DNA of 64,000 bases from Singulisphaera sp. GP187 (lineage in GTDB: Bacteria > Planctomycetota > Planctomycetia > Isosphaerales > Isosphaeraceae). The translations under genes and the position numbers were made by a program. The stretch covers positions 3,201,501 through 3,265,500 of the forward strand of contig NZ_FSRB01000001.1 in the NCBI RefSeq assembly GCF_900129635.1, read 5' to 3'. This document shows, one piece after another, positions 26,787 to 37,061 of the stretch; position 1 is the first letter of the stretch, and each line of letters starts with the position of its first letter. The notes beneath the pieces are model-generated. The model saw nothing but the letters and a program-made list of their open reading frames with translations. It made no database searches and was not told where the DNA came from.

Positions 26787-26983
26787 CCGGCACCTCCCTG
26801 CGCCTCGATCGAACTGCCCGAGCCGGACGCGCACGCCCAGCGCACTTCTCATTGATGCCTGTCTTCCTTTATTCGGACGTAACGATTGCCCGGCTTGAAC
26901 CGAAAAGTCCAGAATCACCGGACGCACCCAAGGAACGGGGCAGTGGCTCGACCCGCCTGAACCTCGACGCCTGAAACGCAAAA

Positions 26984-27015
26984 GGCGGCGAGCTGATCGA
27001 AATCAGCTCGCCGCC
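26984..27015 (-). terminator. Strong intrinsic terminator of the DUF3352-like gene
   Basis: A perfect 14-bp stem, GGCGGCGAGCTGAT (26984-26997) with ATCAGCTCGCCGCC (27002-27015), has a 4-nt CGAA loop. On the minus strand it is followed by TTTTGCGTTT. It lies 41 bp beyond the stop at 27057. Confidence 0.85.
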
Positions 27016-27056
27016 CTGGGTTTACAACCGCATTCAGAATCGATTCGACAACGACG

Positions 27057-28883
27057 TCAGGGATTCGCTTTCCGGAGCGAGAAGCCCGTCACGCTGAAGC
27101 CGTCTTCCTCTTGGACACCGTAGCTACCCCCTTGGGAGAGGTACTTGGCGAAGATCGAGAAGTCAGGAAGCTTGTCCTTGTCGATCAACTTGCCAATGTT
27201 CCCGAGGTCGGGGCCGCCCGCCACCGCAGAGCCTTGCAGGGCTTTCTCGAACTGGCCGCTCTTGACCATGTCGTAGGAAAGACGAGCCTGCTCCTCGGGG
27301 CGAACGAAGGAGAGGGTGCTCGCCTTCTCGGGAATCTCCTTGGCGACGGCCTGGTAGTCCGGGCTATCGGCCAGGGAGGGTCCGCCACCGCGGAGGACCA
27401 ACTCGAGCAGGGTCGGCTCGCTCGAGACGAACACCGTGTTCTTGGCGACCGCGACGCTGATCGGCCCCTTGAACTGGCGAGCGTTGCCGAGGTTCGCGTT
27501 GTTGGGAACGTCGGGGATCTCAAAGTCGTAGATCGTCGTGCCCTGGAACTCACGCTTCTTGGGCGCACCGCCGGCAATGCCGATCAGCTTGTTGAGCGTG
27601 CTTTGGAAGGCCTTGGCGTCCTCGAGGGCGACCCCCAGGACCATCCGCTGGTTGTCTTCCTTGATCGGCTTCTTGAAGTCGCTGATCAGGGTGATCCGGT
27701 CGCCGAGCGGACCGAAGATGTCGTTCTGGAACTTCAAGGGCTCGCCCCCGTTGGGGCCCACGAGCTGCTGCTCGAGCACCTGGAGCATCCCGGGCTGGAT
27801 CATGTTCACCACGTCGTTGATCGCGGTGTAGGCGTTATCGAGGTCCCAGCTCCAGGTCTGGTAGCTGGCGACGGTGGCCGGAACCCAGCTCTCGGGGCGG
27901 AGGTTCACGCGCGGCAACGAGAAGATCTTGAGCAGACCTTGCGGGGCGCCCGGGGCGTAAACGTAGGTCTTGGTCAGGCTGTCGAAGTTCCCTTTGTTGA
28001 GCGTGAAGCTGCCCGCCGCGGCCTTCAGGCCGTTGAGACCGGTCATCTGGATGATGGCCTCGACCTGCTGCGTCTGGGCGGCGTTGCCCTTGTTCTGGGC
28101 CGCGGCTCCCTGTGCCGCCAGCTTGATGACCTTGGCGAGGTCGACGAACCAGGAAACCTGGGCGTCCGCCCCGATCTTCTTCTGGGTCTGGGCGTAGGAG
28201 TCCACGCTCTCGAGCGAGTTGGTTCGGCCTTCGGCATTGGCCAACAGGTCCTTCGTCGCATCGACGTCGCTGCCGATGATGAAGACGGTCCCTTGGTTGG
28301 TCCAAACGACGGGAGGCTCGGGCCGATCGTCCTTGGCGTCATCCTTCGGCTTGTCCTTGGACGGCGGCGGCTGGATCACATGCAGCGTCGCCCCCTTGAA
28401 CGTCTCGGTGGCAACCTTGGAGCCGGCCTGCTCACTCTGCTGGGTCGCCTTGGCCAACACTTCGTTCAACTTCGAGGTGTTCTTGCCGGCGTCAGCCGTG
28501 ATCAGGATCGCGACGGGAAGCTTGGGATCCTCGCGCCGAACGACGGCGATCGAGACCGGCCCCTGGGGCAGCTGGAGCAGCTCCTGATACGTGACGCCGA
28601 TCTTGGCTTTCAACGACTTGCCGGCCTCATTGAGCCGTTCCGCGAAATCCTCGCGCCACGACTTCAGGCCCGTGTCGTTCCAGAGCTGGCCGAACTGGCT
28701 CTGCTTGAACGACTCGCGTAAGGCGGTGGCGTCGTTAACCTTCAAGAAGGCGATCGTCGAATCCGGGTAGACCTTTTCCGGGGGCGTCGCGGCCCGGCTC
28801 TGGGCCGCCACGAGCGACAGACCAGCCAGGCCGACCCAGCCGGCCAGGGCGAGGCGGAAAGCCGCCCGCTTCGGGGTATGCAT
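27057..28883 (-). CDS. Secreted DUF3352-like protein
   Basis: From ATG 28883 the product is 608 residues with a Sec signal peptide (RLALAGWVGLAGLSLVAAQS, cleavage near SRA-AT). The mature part begins PEKVYPDSTIAFLKVNDATA, the usual opening of planctomycete DUF3352-type proteins. It contains repeated alpha/beta segments (VSIAVVRREDPKLPVAILIT; ISVAVAKNTVFVSSEPTLLE). A Lys/Asp-rich stretch occurs near residue 170. No active-site motif is seen. The function is unknown; the family is thought to be periplasmic. A longer frame to 29216 overlaps the protease gene and lacks protein-like sequence. Confidence 0.82.
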   Translation of the reverse strand: MHTPKRAAFRLALAGWVGLAGLSLVAAQSRAATPPEKVYPDSTIAFLKVNDATALRESFKQSQFGQLWNDTGLKSWREDFAERLNEAGKSLKAKIGVTYQELLQLPQGPVSIAVVRREDPKLPVAILITADAGKNTSKLNEVLAKATQQSEQAGSKVATETFKGATLHVIQPPPSKDKPKDDAKDDRPEPPVVWTNQGTVFIIGSDVDATKDLLANAEGRTNSLESVDSYAQTQKKIGADAQVSWFVDLAKVIKLAAQGAAAQNKGNAAQTQQVEAIIQMTGLNGLKAAAGSFTLNKGNFDSLTKTYVYAPGAPQGLLKIFSLPRVNLRPESWVPATVASYQTWSWDLDNAYTAINDVVNMIQPGMLQVLEQQLVGPNGGEPLKFQNDIFGPLGDRITLISDFKKPIKEDNQRMVLGVALEDAKAFQSTLNKLIGIAGGAPKKREFQGTTIYDFEIPDVPNNANLGNARQFKGPISVAVAKNTVFVSSEPTLLELVLRGGGPSLADSPDYQAVAKEIPEKASTLSFVRPEEQARLSYDMVKSGQFEKALQGSAVAGGPDLGNIGKLIDKDKLPDFSIFAKYLSQGGSYGVQEEDGFSVTGFSLRKANP

Positions 28884-29070
28884 TGCTGAAAACTCCGTTT
28901 CCACTCGAACTCCACCCCCCGGCGCACCGGCGGAGGGACCTTGCCACGCCAATCCCCCCACCTCTCCCATCACTAGGCGAGTTGGGGCACGTTGTTTCGC
29001 AGTCAGACCAGGACGACGAGCCGAAGTCGCGGGATCCAATGCCTTCCCCCGGCTCCTCGGTTTTATCCTC

Positions 29071-30120
29071 TCACGGAACCTCGGAACGTTCGGGCGCTCC
29101 AGTCGCCGAGACCTTCTCCTGGGCAGAAACCTCGAGCGCCCGCGGCGGATCGCCCACGCGAAGCCGGCGCGGCGGGTCGAGGTAGCGATAACCGGTATTC
29201 GGATTCTCTTTATCAAACGAGAACGCGTCGCGGTTTCGGAGAAAGTCCTTCACGTAATAAATTGGGATCGCGAAACCGAGGTTGTCACCCTGCGTCGCTT
29301 TCATGTTGGTGACGCCGATCACCTCGCCCCGCAAGTTGAACAGCGGCCCCCCCGAATTACCGGGGTTGATGGCCGCGTCGGTCTGAAGATAGATCTGACC
29401 CTCGAAATTCCGGTTCCGCGTGCTCACAATCCCTTGGGACACACTCCGCTCCAGACCGAGCGGGTTGCCCACCGCGAACACGCCATCCCCGGCATTCAGG
29501 TCGTCCAGACTACCCAGCACCACGTGACTAAGTTTCAAATCCTTCTGGGCCGGCAGTTTCAAAAGCGCCAGATCCACGAACGGATTCAAGGCCACGATCT
29601 CGACGTTCTCAATCCGCCGCCGGGCCAATCCGCTCGCCACATTCTGGTAGAGCACCGCCGAGATCCGGGTTTCCCCGTGAATCACGTGATGATTCGTGAC
29701 CGCATATCCATCATCATTGATGATGAACCCTGAGCCTTTGCCCGAGGGAGTCTCGATCGAGACGACGGCCTCGCCAAACTTCGCCACCAGTTCCTTGACC
29801 GGTGCGGGGCGAAGCGGCCCCAACGTGAAGAAACCGCTCGCTTCGGTCTCGGGCTCGTGAGCCAAAAGTGTCGCGGGGTCCGCGGCGCCGGGCTTCCCCC
29901 GCCGGACCACCTGATCGCGGGGAATCCGCAGGATATCAAATCCGAGGTCGACGTAGAGCGCGTTGGGCTTCTCGGCAACCACCTCGCCGGTGACCTCGTG
30001 CCCGTCCTTCAACCCGATAACCTCGGCCGCTCCCCCGCGGTGCGCCCCACATGAGAATAACCCAACCAACACGGTGACGGCGACCGGCACGACCAAGCGC
30101 ATCGTCCGAAGTCCCTTCAT
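29071..30120 (-). CDS. Trypsin-like serine protease (HtrA/Do-type catalytic domain, no PDZ)
   Basis: The product is about 350 residues. The N-terminus is a signal peptide (VPVAVTVLVGLFSCGAH), possibly a lipoprotein signal although Phe at -2 is unusual. A small SHD-like segment follows (EVIGLKDGHEVTGEVVAEKP). The protease domain has the triad His145 (TNHHVI), Asp183 (FVDLALLKL) and Ser256 (INPGNSGGPL), numbered from the second Met. The sequence ends about 60 residues after the domain, without a PDZ domain, so it is shorter than DegP. It should degrade or sense damaged proteins in the periplasm. Confidence 0.92.
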   Translation of the reverse strand: MKGLRTMRLVVPVAVTVLVGLFSCGAHRGGAAEVIGLKDGHEVTGEVVAEKPNALYVDLGFDILRIPRDQVVRRGKPGAADPATLLAHEPETEASGFFTLGPLRPAPVKELVAKFGEAVVSIETPSGKGSGFIINDDGYAVTNHHVIHGETRISAVLYQNVASGLARRRIENVEIVALNPFVDLALLKLPAQKDLKLSHVVLGSLDDLNAGDGVFAVGNPLGLERSVSQGIVSTRNRNFEGQIYLQTDAAINPGNSGGPLFNLRGEVIGVTNMKATQGDNLGFAIPIYYVKDFLRNRDAFSFDKENPNTGYRYLDPPRRLRVGDPPRALEVSAQEKVSATGAPERSEVP

Positions 30121-30424
30121 CAATAGGTAGGGCGCAGCCTCGATCCGGTTCTAAGCTCCGCCTCGATGCGGCCCCATTGTAAGAATCCGGGACGAGGATT
30201 CAACCCAAGAGCGACGAAGGATTTCGGCTCGAGGACCCGAATCCGCAACGGCCAATTCACCTAAACCGCTCAAGCTACGTGATCCCCCAAAAACCAGTGA
30301 GGTCGTCTTGACGGAACCGCCGGGCTCCTGTTAGGTTAAGATGACCTCAATGGATGATCCTCTCGCATTTTCGTCCTCTTCGTCGCCCATCAGCACAACC
30401 CACCGACGCTGGGGAGAATGGCCC

Positions 30425-31243
30425 GTGTCCACCGAACTGATTCGAGTGGTGTCGATTGCTTTGGCTGTCGTGGCGCTGGGCTTGTCTTCGGCCCGGGCAC
30501 AGGATGATCAAGCAAAAGTCAAGCCCGAGGCACCCGTTCCTGCCGATCCGCCGCAAAAAGGCGATGAGGGTGCCAAGGAGGTCCTTGAGCAGCCTGCGCC
30601 CATCCCCGACTTCAAACTTCCGCCGTTACGCACGGTGCCGGTGCGCCGGGGTGCGCCCAGCTTTAACGTGCAGATGGTGGATGCCTCGCTCCTGCCACGC
30701 GACAAAGAGGGGATCTGGGTCCTCGATTTCGCGTTCAAACCGGTTCGGTTGATCACGACCGAAATTCCGGGCAAGGGGCGAAGACAGGTTCATTACCTGT
30801 ATTACCGGGTGGTCAACCACTCCGGCAAGCCGCAGGTGTTCGTTCCGCAGTTCACCCTGGTGACCGATACCGGGAAACGGTACGAGGACACGGTCTTGCC
30901 CCAGGCGGTCCCAATTATCGAAGCCCGGGAAGACCCGTCCATCCCGTTGCTGGGCGCGGTCAACATCATGGGCACGATCCCGCCGAGCACGAAGGTCGGG
31001 ATCGACGACGCCGTGTTTGGCACAGCCGTCTGGGAAGGCGTCGACCCCAAGGCCGACGGCTTCAAAATCTACGTCCGCGGTCTTTCGGACGGCTATCAGC
31101 TCCTCCCCGCGCCCGATGGCGGGAAACCGACCGTCCGGCACAAGACTCTGCGAATCGACTTCATCCGTCGCGGCGACGATCGCAATCTGAGCGAGCGGGA
31201 AATCCAGCTCCTCGAGCCACCCTACGAGTGGATCTACTGGTGA
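30425..31243 (+). CDS. Secreted conserved hypothetical protein
   Basis: The product is about 272 residues from GTG 30425, whose N-terminus forms a signal peptide (LIRVVSIALAVVALGLSSAR). An in-frame ATG at 30341 would place 28 hydrophilic residues before the signal and is less likely. The mature domain is beta-rich with no catalytic motif (YRVVNHSGKPQVFVPQFTLV; DDAVFGTAVWEGVDPKADGF; LSDGYQLLPAPDGGKPTVRH) and ends at PPYEWIYW. It resembles planctomycete-restricted envelope proteins, but I cannot name a family. It is convergent with queC. Confidence 0.72.
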   Translation: MSTELIRVVSIALAVVALGLSSARAQDDQAKVKPEAPVPADPPQKGDEGAKEVLEQPAPIPDFKLPPLRTVPVRRGAPSFNVQMVDASLLPRDKEGIWVLDFAFKPVRLITTEIPGKGRRQVHYLYYRVVNHSGKPQVFVPQFTLVTDTGKRYEDTVLPQAVPIIEAREDPSIPLLGAVNIMGTIPPSTKVGIDDAVFGTAVWEGVDPKADGFKIYVRGLSDGYQLLPAPDGGKPTVRHKTLRIDFIRRGDDRNLSEREIQLLEPPYEWIYW

Positions 31244-31249
31244 CCTCGG

Positions 31250-31298
31250 GTCGCGGACGACTCGTCCCCTGATGAACGAGGATGAAGGCGTCCGCGAC
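31250..31298. terminator. Bidirectional hairpin between convergent genes
   Basis: GTCGCGGACG (31250-31259) pairs perfectly with CGTCCGCGAC (31289-31298), with a second inner stem CTCGT/ACGAG. It occupies the gap between the stop of the secreted hypothetical (31243) and the stop of queC (31306). It suits termination in both directions, although T runs are short. Confidence 0.6.
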
Positions 31299-31305
31299 TG
31301 ACTTC

Positions 31306-32001
31306 TTACTGGTAGCGAACCGGGTCGGTCAGCCCGAGCCCGGCAAAAGCCGCGAGCCGGAGTGAGCAGGCATCACAGCGTCCACAGGCGAGACCCTCAG
31401 GCGTGGGGTCATAGCAACTGTGCGTGAGTCCGAAATCGACCCCAAGCTCCCGACCTCGGGTAATGATCTGCTCCTTGGTCATGGTCAGCAACGGAGCGTG
31501 GATCACAAATCGGCCGGTCCCCTCGACCCCCGCGCGGGTCGCCAGGTTGGCGAGAGTCTCAAACGCCTTCAAAAAATCGGGGCGGCAGTCGGGGTAACCC
31601 GAGTAATCGACGCAATTCACGCCGATGAAGAGGTCGAACGCACCGAGCGCCTCGGCCCAGGCCAGGGCCAGGGATAAGAAAACCGTGTTGCGTGCGGGGA
31701 CATAGGTGATCGGGATTCCCGAGGCCATATCCTCAGCCGGGCGGTCTTTGGGCACCGCGATCTCATCGGTCAGGGCGCTGGCCCCGAACGCGCGAAGGTC
31801 GATCGTCTGCTCGACGTAGCGAGTCACCCCAAGCGCCTTCGCGACCCGCCTGGCGGCGTCACGCTCCACCACGTGCCGTTGCCCATAGAGAATCGTCAGC
31901 GCATAGACCTCGAACCCGGCCGCCTTCGCCTCGGCAACCGCCGTCGCCGAATCCAGCCCTCCGCTCAGAAGAACGACTGCTTTTTTCGCCCCGACCGCCA
32001 T
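31306..32001 (-). CDS. queC: 7-cyano-7-deazaguanine synthase QueC
   Basis: This enzyme converts 7-carboxy-7-deazaguanine to preQ0 with ATP and ammonia in queuosine biosynthesis. The 231-residue protein has the N-terminal PP-loop [14 protein letters not shown] and the segment [20 protein letters not shown]. The conserved [15 protein letters not shown] follows, and near the C-terminus the zinc-binding Cys set lies in [19 protein letters not shown]. The length is normal. No other queuosine gene is adjacent. The start is ATG 32001. Confidence 0.96.
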   Translation of the reverse strand: MAVGAKKAVVLLSGGLDSATAVAEAKAAGFEVYALTILYGQRHVVERDAARRVAKALGVTRYVEQTIDLRAFGASALTDEIAVPKDRPAEDMASGIPITYVPARNTVFLSLALAWAEALGAFDLFIGVNCVDYSGYPDCRPDFLKAFETLANLATRAGVEGTGRFVIHAPLLTMTKEQIITRGRELGVDFGLTHSCYDPTPEGLACGRCDACSLRLAAFAGLGLTDPVRYQ

Positions 32002-32242
32002 GCTTGTCTCCTAAGTTGTGCGTCTCCCAGTCCACCATCCTGGAAGATTATCACCCGAGGGGCAAGCGCGATTCCGCAGCCAAGCGTTCAGGGCAGCATG
32101 AACCTTGCTCGAACTTCCCTTGCCGCCGTGCCGACTCTCCGGCTACAATCCCTCGTTTGGGCGGCGGAGTATTGAGTCGGGCTCAGTGGATCCGGCTCGT
32201 ACCTCGAGCGTGACATGCCAAGAAACGAAGGAAAGTGACGCG

Positions 32243-32509
32243 ATGGCTCACAAGAAGGGGCAGGGTTCCAGTCGTAACGGTCGCGACTCGAATCCGAAGA
32301 TGCTCGGCATCAAGTTGTACGGTGGTCAGCTCGCCAAGCCCGGTAGCATCATCTGCCGCCAGATGGGCACCAAATGGCGCCCGGGGAAGAACGTCGGGGT
32401 CGGCCGCGACTGGACCATCTTCTCGCTGATCGACGGCAAGATCAAGTTTGACCAGGAGGGACGTCGGATCAATGTCGTCCCCCTCGCCACAGCCGCCGCT
32501 CAGAACTGA
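32243..32509 (+). CDS. rpmA: 50S ribosomal protein L27
   Basis: The product is an 88-residue L27 protein of the large ribosomal subunit. The N-terminus [19 protein letters not shown] is canonical, without the cleavable extension of Firmicutes. The middle reads [20 protein letters not shown] and the C-terminal part [22 protein letters not shown] 32243 follows a GGAAAG-type site and starts exactly at the family N-terminus. obg follows after 30 bp, a widely conserved pairing. The usual upstream partner rplU (L21) is absent here. Confidence 0.97.
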   Translation: MAHKKGQGSSRNGRDSNPKMLGIKLYGGQLAKPGSIICRQMGTKWRPGKNVGVGRDWTIFSLIDGKIKFDQEGRRINVVPLATAAAQN

Positions 32510-33580
<1,071 letters not shown>

Positions 33581-33585
33581 GCGTC

Positions 33586-34359
33586 GTGCTTCGCATCGTC
33601 GCCGACCTGGGCAACTCCCGGCTCAAGTGGGGCCGCGTCGATCGGACCGGGAACGTGGTCGAGTCCCTCGCCCTTCCGAACGACGACCCCGAGGCTTGGG
33701 CAGGGGCCTGGTTGCGCTGGAATCCCGCGCAACGCTCCTCCGAGTGGGCGATCACTACCGTCAATCCCCCGGTCGCGGAGCAGTTCGCGGCCTTTCTGGC
33801 CGACCGGAACATTCGCGAGACGACCTGGTATCGCTCGGCGGCCGAAGTACCGACCAGGCACCAGCTCGATGCGCCTGAGACCGCAGGGGCCGACCGGGCG
33901 CTCGCGGTGGGGGCGGCAGTCGCCATGCACCCCTCCGGACGCCCCGGGCTGATCGTCTCGTGCGGGACGGCGATCACGGTGGAGCGCGTTGGCCCTGACG
34001 GCGTCTGGCAAGGCGGGGCCATCGCCCCCGGCCTCGCCCTTTCCTCCCGGGCACTCCACCTCCTCACCGCGCAGCTCCCCCTGATTATCCCGTGCGAGGC
34101 CCCGCCCCCTTGGGGTCGGTCGACTCGACCGGCGCTGGAAGCCGGCCTGTTCTGGGGAGTCGTCGGGGCGATCCGAGAATTGCTCACGCGACAAGCCGTA
34201 GGACTGACGCCGACCCCTTGGCTCGTCTGGACCGGCGGCGACGCCTCGATCCTCGCCTCCCCAATCGCCTGGGAGGGAGCCGTCGTCGTTCCCGACCTCG
34301 TGCTTAACGGCCTGGCCCAGGTGGCCTTCGCATGGAAACCTTCACCGAACCCGTTATAA
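33586..34359 (+). CDS. coaX: Type III pantothenate kinase CoaX
   Basis: This enzyme phosphorylates pantothenate, the first step of coenzyme A synthesis. The 257-residue protein has the ASKHA-type phosphate motif at the N-terminus (VADLGNSRLKWGRVDRTGN). It also has GADRALAVGAAVAMHPSGRP and LIVSCGTAITVERVGPDGVW, followed by GGAIAPGLALSSRALHLLTA. All are typical of CoaX. The start is GTG at 33586, only 5 bp after obg. The GTG start and close spacing imply coupling to obg. Confidence 0.92.
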   Translation: MLRIVADLGNSRLKWGRVDRTGNVVESLALPNDDPEAWAGAWLRWNPAQRSSEWAITTVNPPVAEQFAAFLADRNIRETTWYRSAAEVPTRHQLDAPETAGADRALAVGAAVAMHPSGRPGLIVSCGTAITVERVGPDGVWQGGAIAPGLALSSRALHLLTAQLPLIIPCEAPPPWGRSTRPALEAGLFWGVVGAIRELLTRQAVGLTPTPWLVWTGGDASILASPIAWEGAVVVPDLVLNGLAQVAFAWKPSPNPL

Positions 34360-34470
34360 AGCCATACCCCATTCACGATCGTATCGCGATGTGGCTCGGA
34401 TCCGCCCCGTCGAGTGGACACAGCACAGGCCCCCATCGCCATCTCCTTGTCCCAAATAAGCCAAAATTTA

Positions 34471-34601
34471 AAGAATTTAACCACGAATGACACGAATGAC
34501 ACGAATAATTAATCAAATCAACAGAACAAACAAAACCAACAATCTCTTTAAAATCAATCATTTTTATTAAATCCATTCGTGTTATTCGTGATTAAATTCT
34601 T
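34471..34601. repeat. AT-rich MITE-like inverted repeat with 28-bp arms
   Basis: The left arm (34471-34498, containing CACGAATGACACGAATG) and the reverse complement of the right arm (34574-34601) agree at 26 of 28 positions. About 75 bp of AT-rich DNA lies between. The left arm continues into a third CACGAAT-type unit. This low-GC block contrasts sharply with its surroundings. It lies between coaX and the MnmE-like gene, and I see no coding sequence in the whole 34360-34734 gap. Confidence 0.75.
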
Positions 34602-34734
34602 CAATGCTTGCCCCGGTATTGACGTCGAAGTAGGGAAATTCGGGTTCGACCAAGCATTCCCTTCGCCTAATCTCAGGCCAATTCCGGTGAGGCCGTTTGC
34701 CTAGCGAGTCTCCGCGAGTTCTCTCGAGGTTGCG

Positions 34735-35961
34735 ATGAGCCCAATCCCCCGTTCGCCAGTCGCCCGCGTCTGTGTCCTGACCCCCGAGGGGCGTGGCGCG
34801 ATTGCGGTCGTGCGAGTCTGGGGACCGCAAGCGATCGATGTCGCCAACCGAGCGTTTCGCCCGATCCGGGGCAGTTCGCTGGCCCAGTCGGCTCCGGGCC
34901 GGCTGCGGTTCGGGCGTGTCGGAGCGGATCTTGGGGACGAGGTCGTGGCCGTCGTGGTCTCAGCGAACCCGCCTGAGGTCGAGATCCACTGCCACGGCGG
35001 TTCGGCGGCGCTGGCCTTGGTTGTCAACGCCCTGGAAACCGAGGGAGCCGAGCGCCGGCAACCGGTGGCCTGGATTCGACACGCCTCACGGTCCGCCGTC
35101 GCGGCTGAGGCCGACGTCGATCTGATGCGGGCGCAGACGACCCGGACGGCCGAGATCTTGCTCGAACAGGCCCAAGGAGCATTCGAGGTCGAAATCCGGG
35201 GCTGCATCGAACGGCTCGGGACGGATCCGCAGTCGTGCGCCGAAGCCGTGAAAACGTGGCTCCACCGCTCGGACCTCGGTCTGAGACTGGTCTCAGGCTG
35301 GCGCGTCGTCCTCTCAGGGCGGCCGAACGTCGGCAAGAGCCGGCTCCTCAACGCCCTGGCTGGCTACGAACGGGCGATCGTCGCGCCAACGCCGGGGACC
35401 ACGCGTGATGTCGTCACCGTGCGGACCGCACTCGACGGCTGGCCCGTTGAGCTCGCGGATACGGCGGGGCTTCGCTCCTCGGACGACATGATCGAAGCCT
35501 CAGGCATCGCCCTGGCCCGCGCCCGGCAGAAAGAAGCCGACCTAGTCTTGCTCGTCCTCGACCGCTCCGAGCCCCTGACCGATTCCGACCGCCGGCTCAT
35601 CGAGTCGCACAAGCAAACCTTGATCGTCGTCAATAAATGCGACCTTCCGGCCGCCTGGGATCCGGAGCAGACCGAAGTCCTGGCCCAGGCTCAGGCCCTG
35701 TCCGTTTCGGCTGAGCGTGGCGACGGGATCGAACCGCTCGGCTCAGCGATCGCCCGCCGACTCGTCCCCGAACCGCCTCCCCCCGGAGCCGGCGTCCCGT
35801 TCCGCCCCGGACAGGTGCGACACCTCAGTCAGGCACTCAAGGCCCTCGAAGCCAATGATCCCACGGCGGCGAGGCAGGCTCTCGGAGAACTCCTCGCCCC
35901 CTTGCCCGACCGTTCTCCTCGGCCTTCGAGCGAGAGCGGGGCAGAATCGTCATGCACGTGA
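34735..35961 (+). CDS. MnmE/TrmE-like tRNA modification GTPase, C-terminal Cys motif missing
   Basis: The product is a 408-residue GTPase resembling MnmE, which with MnmG modifies U34 of several tRNAs. The N-terminal TrmE-N domain is recognisable (LTPEGRGAIAVVRVWGPQAI; EIHCHGGSAALAL). The G domain has G1 GRPNVGKSRLLNAL, G2 PGTTRDVVTV, G3 DTAGLRSSDDMIE and G4 NKCD. Ordinary MnmE ends in a helix with a CIGK-type motif carrying a key Cys. Here the end is a low-complexity PLPDRSPRPSSESGAESSCT instead, and the helical domain is shortened. It may be a divergent or reduced-function form. Confidence 0.82.
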   Translation: MSPIPRSPVARVCVLTPEGRGAIAVVRVWGPQAIDVANRAFRPIRGSSLAQSAPGRLRFGRVGADLGDEVVAVVVSANPPEVEIHCHGGSAALALVVNALETEGAERRQPVAWIRHASRSAVAAEADVDLMRAQTTRTAEILLEQAQGAFEVEIRGCIERLGTDPQSCAEAVKTWLHRSDLGLRLVSGWRVVLSGRPNVGKSRLLNALAGYERAIVAPTPGTTRDVVTVRTALDGWPVELADTAGLRSSDDMIEASGIALARARQKEADLVLLVLDRSEPLTDSDRRLIESHKQTLIVVNKCDLPAAWDPEQTEVLAQAQALSVSAERGDGIEPLGSAIARRLVPEPPPPGAGVPFRPGQVRHLSQALKALEANDPTAARQALGELLAPLPDRSPRPSSESGAESSCT

Positions 35962-36420
35962 AGTGTAAGCGCTCGAGATTTCCAGCGGGGGGGCACAATT
36001 CCGATTGCCACCACTCCCCACGTCGGCCCGCCCTGGGATCACTTCGGATTGCGACGACATGCTCGTCGGGGACACCGCGAAGTCGCTGGCAGGTGTCGGT
36101 CAGGGAACTGATTGATCCTTGCGGCGGCGACCCCCTTGGCATGGAAAGTTTCAGGTGGGGCTGGAATGCCAAAACGGCGTAGCGAAAGACTTGGGCGGGT
36201 GTCAGGCTGCTGGTGGACATGTGCATCGCACCCTCCGTGAGACATGGGTTTGGCACAAGTCATTTTCATGGAGTCGCTTGAGGCTGTCACGCCCTGACGC
36301 TCCTTCGACTCCCAATTCCCGAACGACTGAGGCTGGATCGCCCATTGCCATCAGCCACTTCATCTAGTCATAATTGAGGAATGGCTCTCAATATCATGAA
36401 TCCGAGTGAGGGTGCCGCCC
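35962..36420. other. Intergenic region before the subtilase cassette
   Basis: These 459 bp contain no gene I can support. A minus-strand frame of 139 codons (35837-36256) overlaps the MnmE-like gene end and has no family resemblance. Base composition falls toward 36360-36400 (ATCTAGTCATAATTGAGG), a likely promoter zone for the following pair. Confidence 0.4.
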
Positions 36421-37014
36421 ATGAGCGACGCGACGGTCGATCCGCTGCCGTCAGACGTGCAAGCCGAACTCCAGACGGCCTGGCATAACGCGGTCGAGAG
36501 GGTCGGCGAGGGTACCGACTACGATAAGGCGCTCGGCTTCGGGATAAATTTCCGCATCAATGTCTCCAAGGCCTTCAAGGCAGCCTGGACGACGGCGAAG
36601 ATCTACTTTACCGCCGAGAAGATCAAGCTCACCGGCGACCTTTCACCAGCGACGTTGATGGGCCTCGCCTCCGATGCTTTCACGCTCGTCGTCGCCACGC
36701 TCGACGCCCTGCGCGAGCACATGGGCGGCGCGGAGTACGTTGCCTGCGTGGTCCTCTCCCGCTCCGAGGAAGGGATCCCGGTCGGCGAATTCAAGAAGAA
36801 CCTCCAAGACTTCATTCGCCTTGGCGGCGAGCAAGTCCTGCCGTGGTATATCTTTATCTCCAAGCCGATGATCGACGAGCTCGAGCAGACCCTCGAAACT
36901 GACGAGAAATTCGAAGACCTGCTTGAAGTGCTCCGGAACAAGGATTGGATCGACGAGAAGGGCGACACGCTTCGCTTCAAGTCGCGGCATTTAGTCCTCA
37001 AGGACACGGCCTGA
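36421..37014 (+). CDS. Hypothetical protein, first gene of subtilase cassette
   Basis: From ATG 36421 the product is about 197 residues, soluble, with no signal peptide or membrane helix. The N-terminal half is alpha-helical (VSKAFKAAWTTAKIYFTAEK), with TLMGLASDAFTLVVATLDAL following. The C-terminal half reads like a small alpha/beta domain (YVACVVLSRSEEGIPVGEFK ... LRNKDWIDEKGDTLRFKSRH). I do not recognise a family. It ends 47 bp before the start of a cytoplasmic-type subtilase and is very likely co-transcribed with it, so it may be a regulator, inhibitor or adaptor of that protease. Confidence 0.72.
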   Translation: MSDATVDPLPSDVQAELQTAWHNAVERVGEGTDYDKALGFGINFRINVSKAFKAAWTTAKIYFTAEKIKLTGDLSPATLMGLASDAFTLVVATLDALREHMGGAEYVACVVLSRSEEGIPVGEFKKNLQDFIRLGGEQVLPWYIFISKPMIDELEQTLETDEKFEDLLEVLRNKDWIDEKGDTLRFKSRHLVLKDTA

Positions 37015-37061
37015 TCCGGCGTCATCTCCATCGTCACGGGCCCTCGATCGGGAGGCGGCCG

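Noticed and set aside
28884..29216. N-terminal extension of the DUF3352-like protein
   Set aside because: It would bury the signal peptide behind 111 Arg-rich residues and overlap the protease gene.
35837..36256. 139-codon minus-strand frame before the subtilase cassette
   Set aside because: It overlaps the end of the MnmE-like gene and has no ribosome site, hydrophobic core or family similarity I can see.
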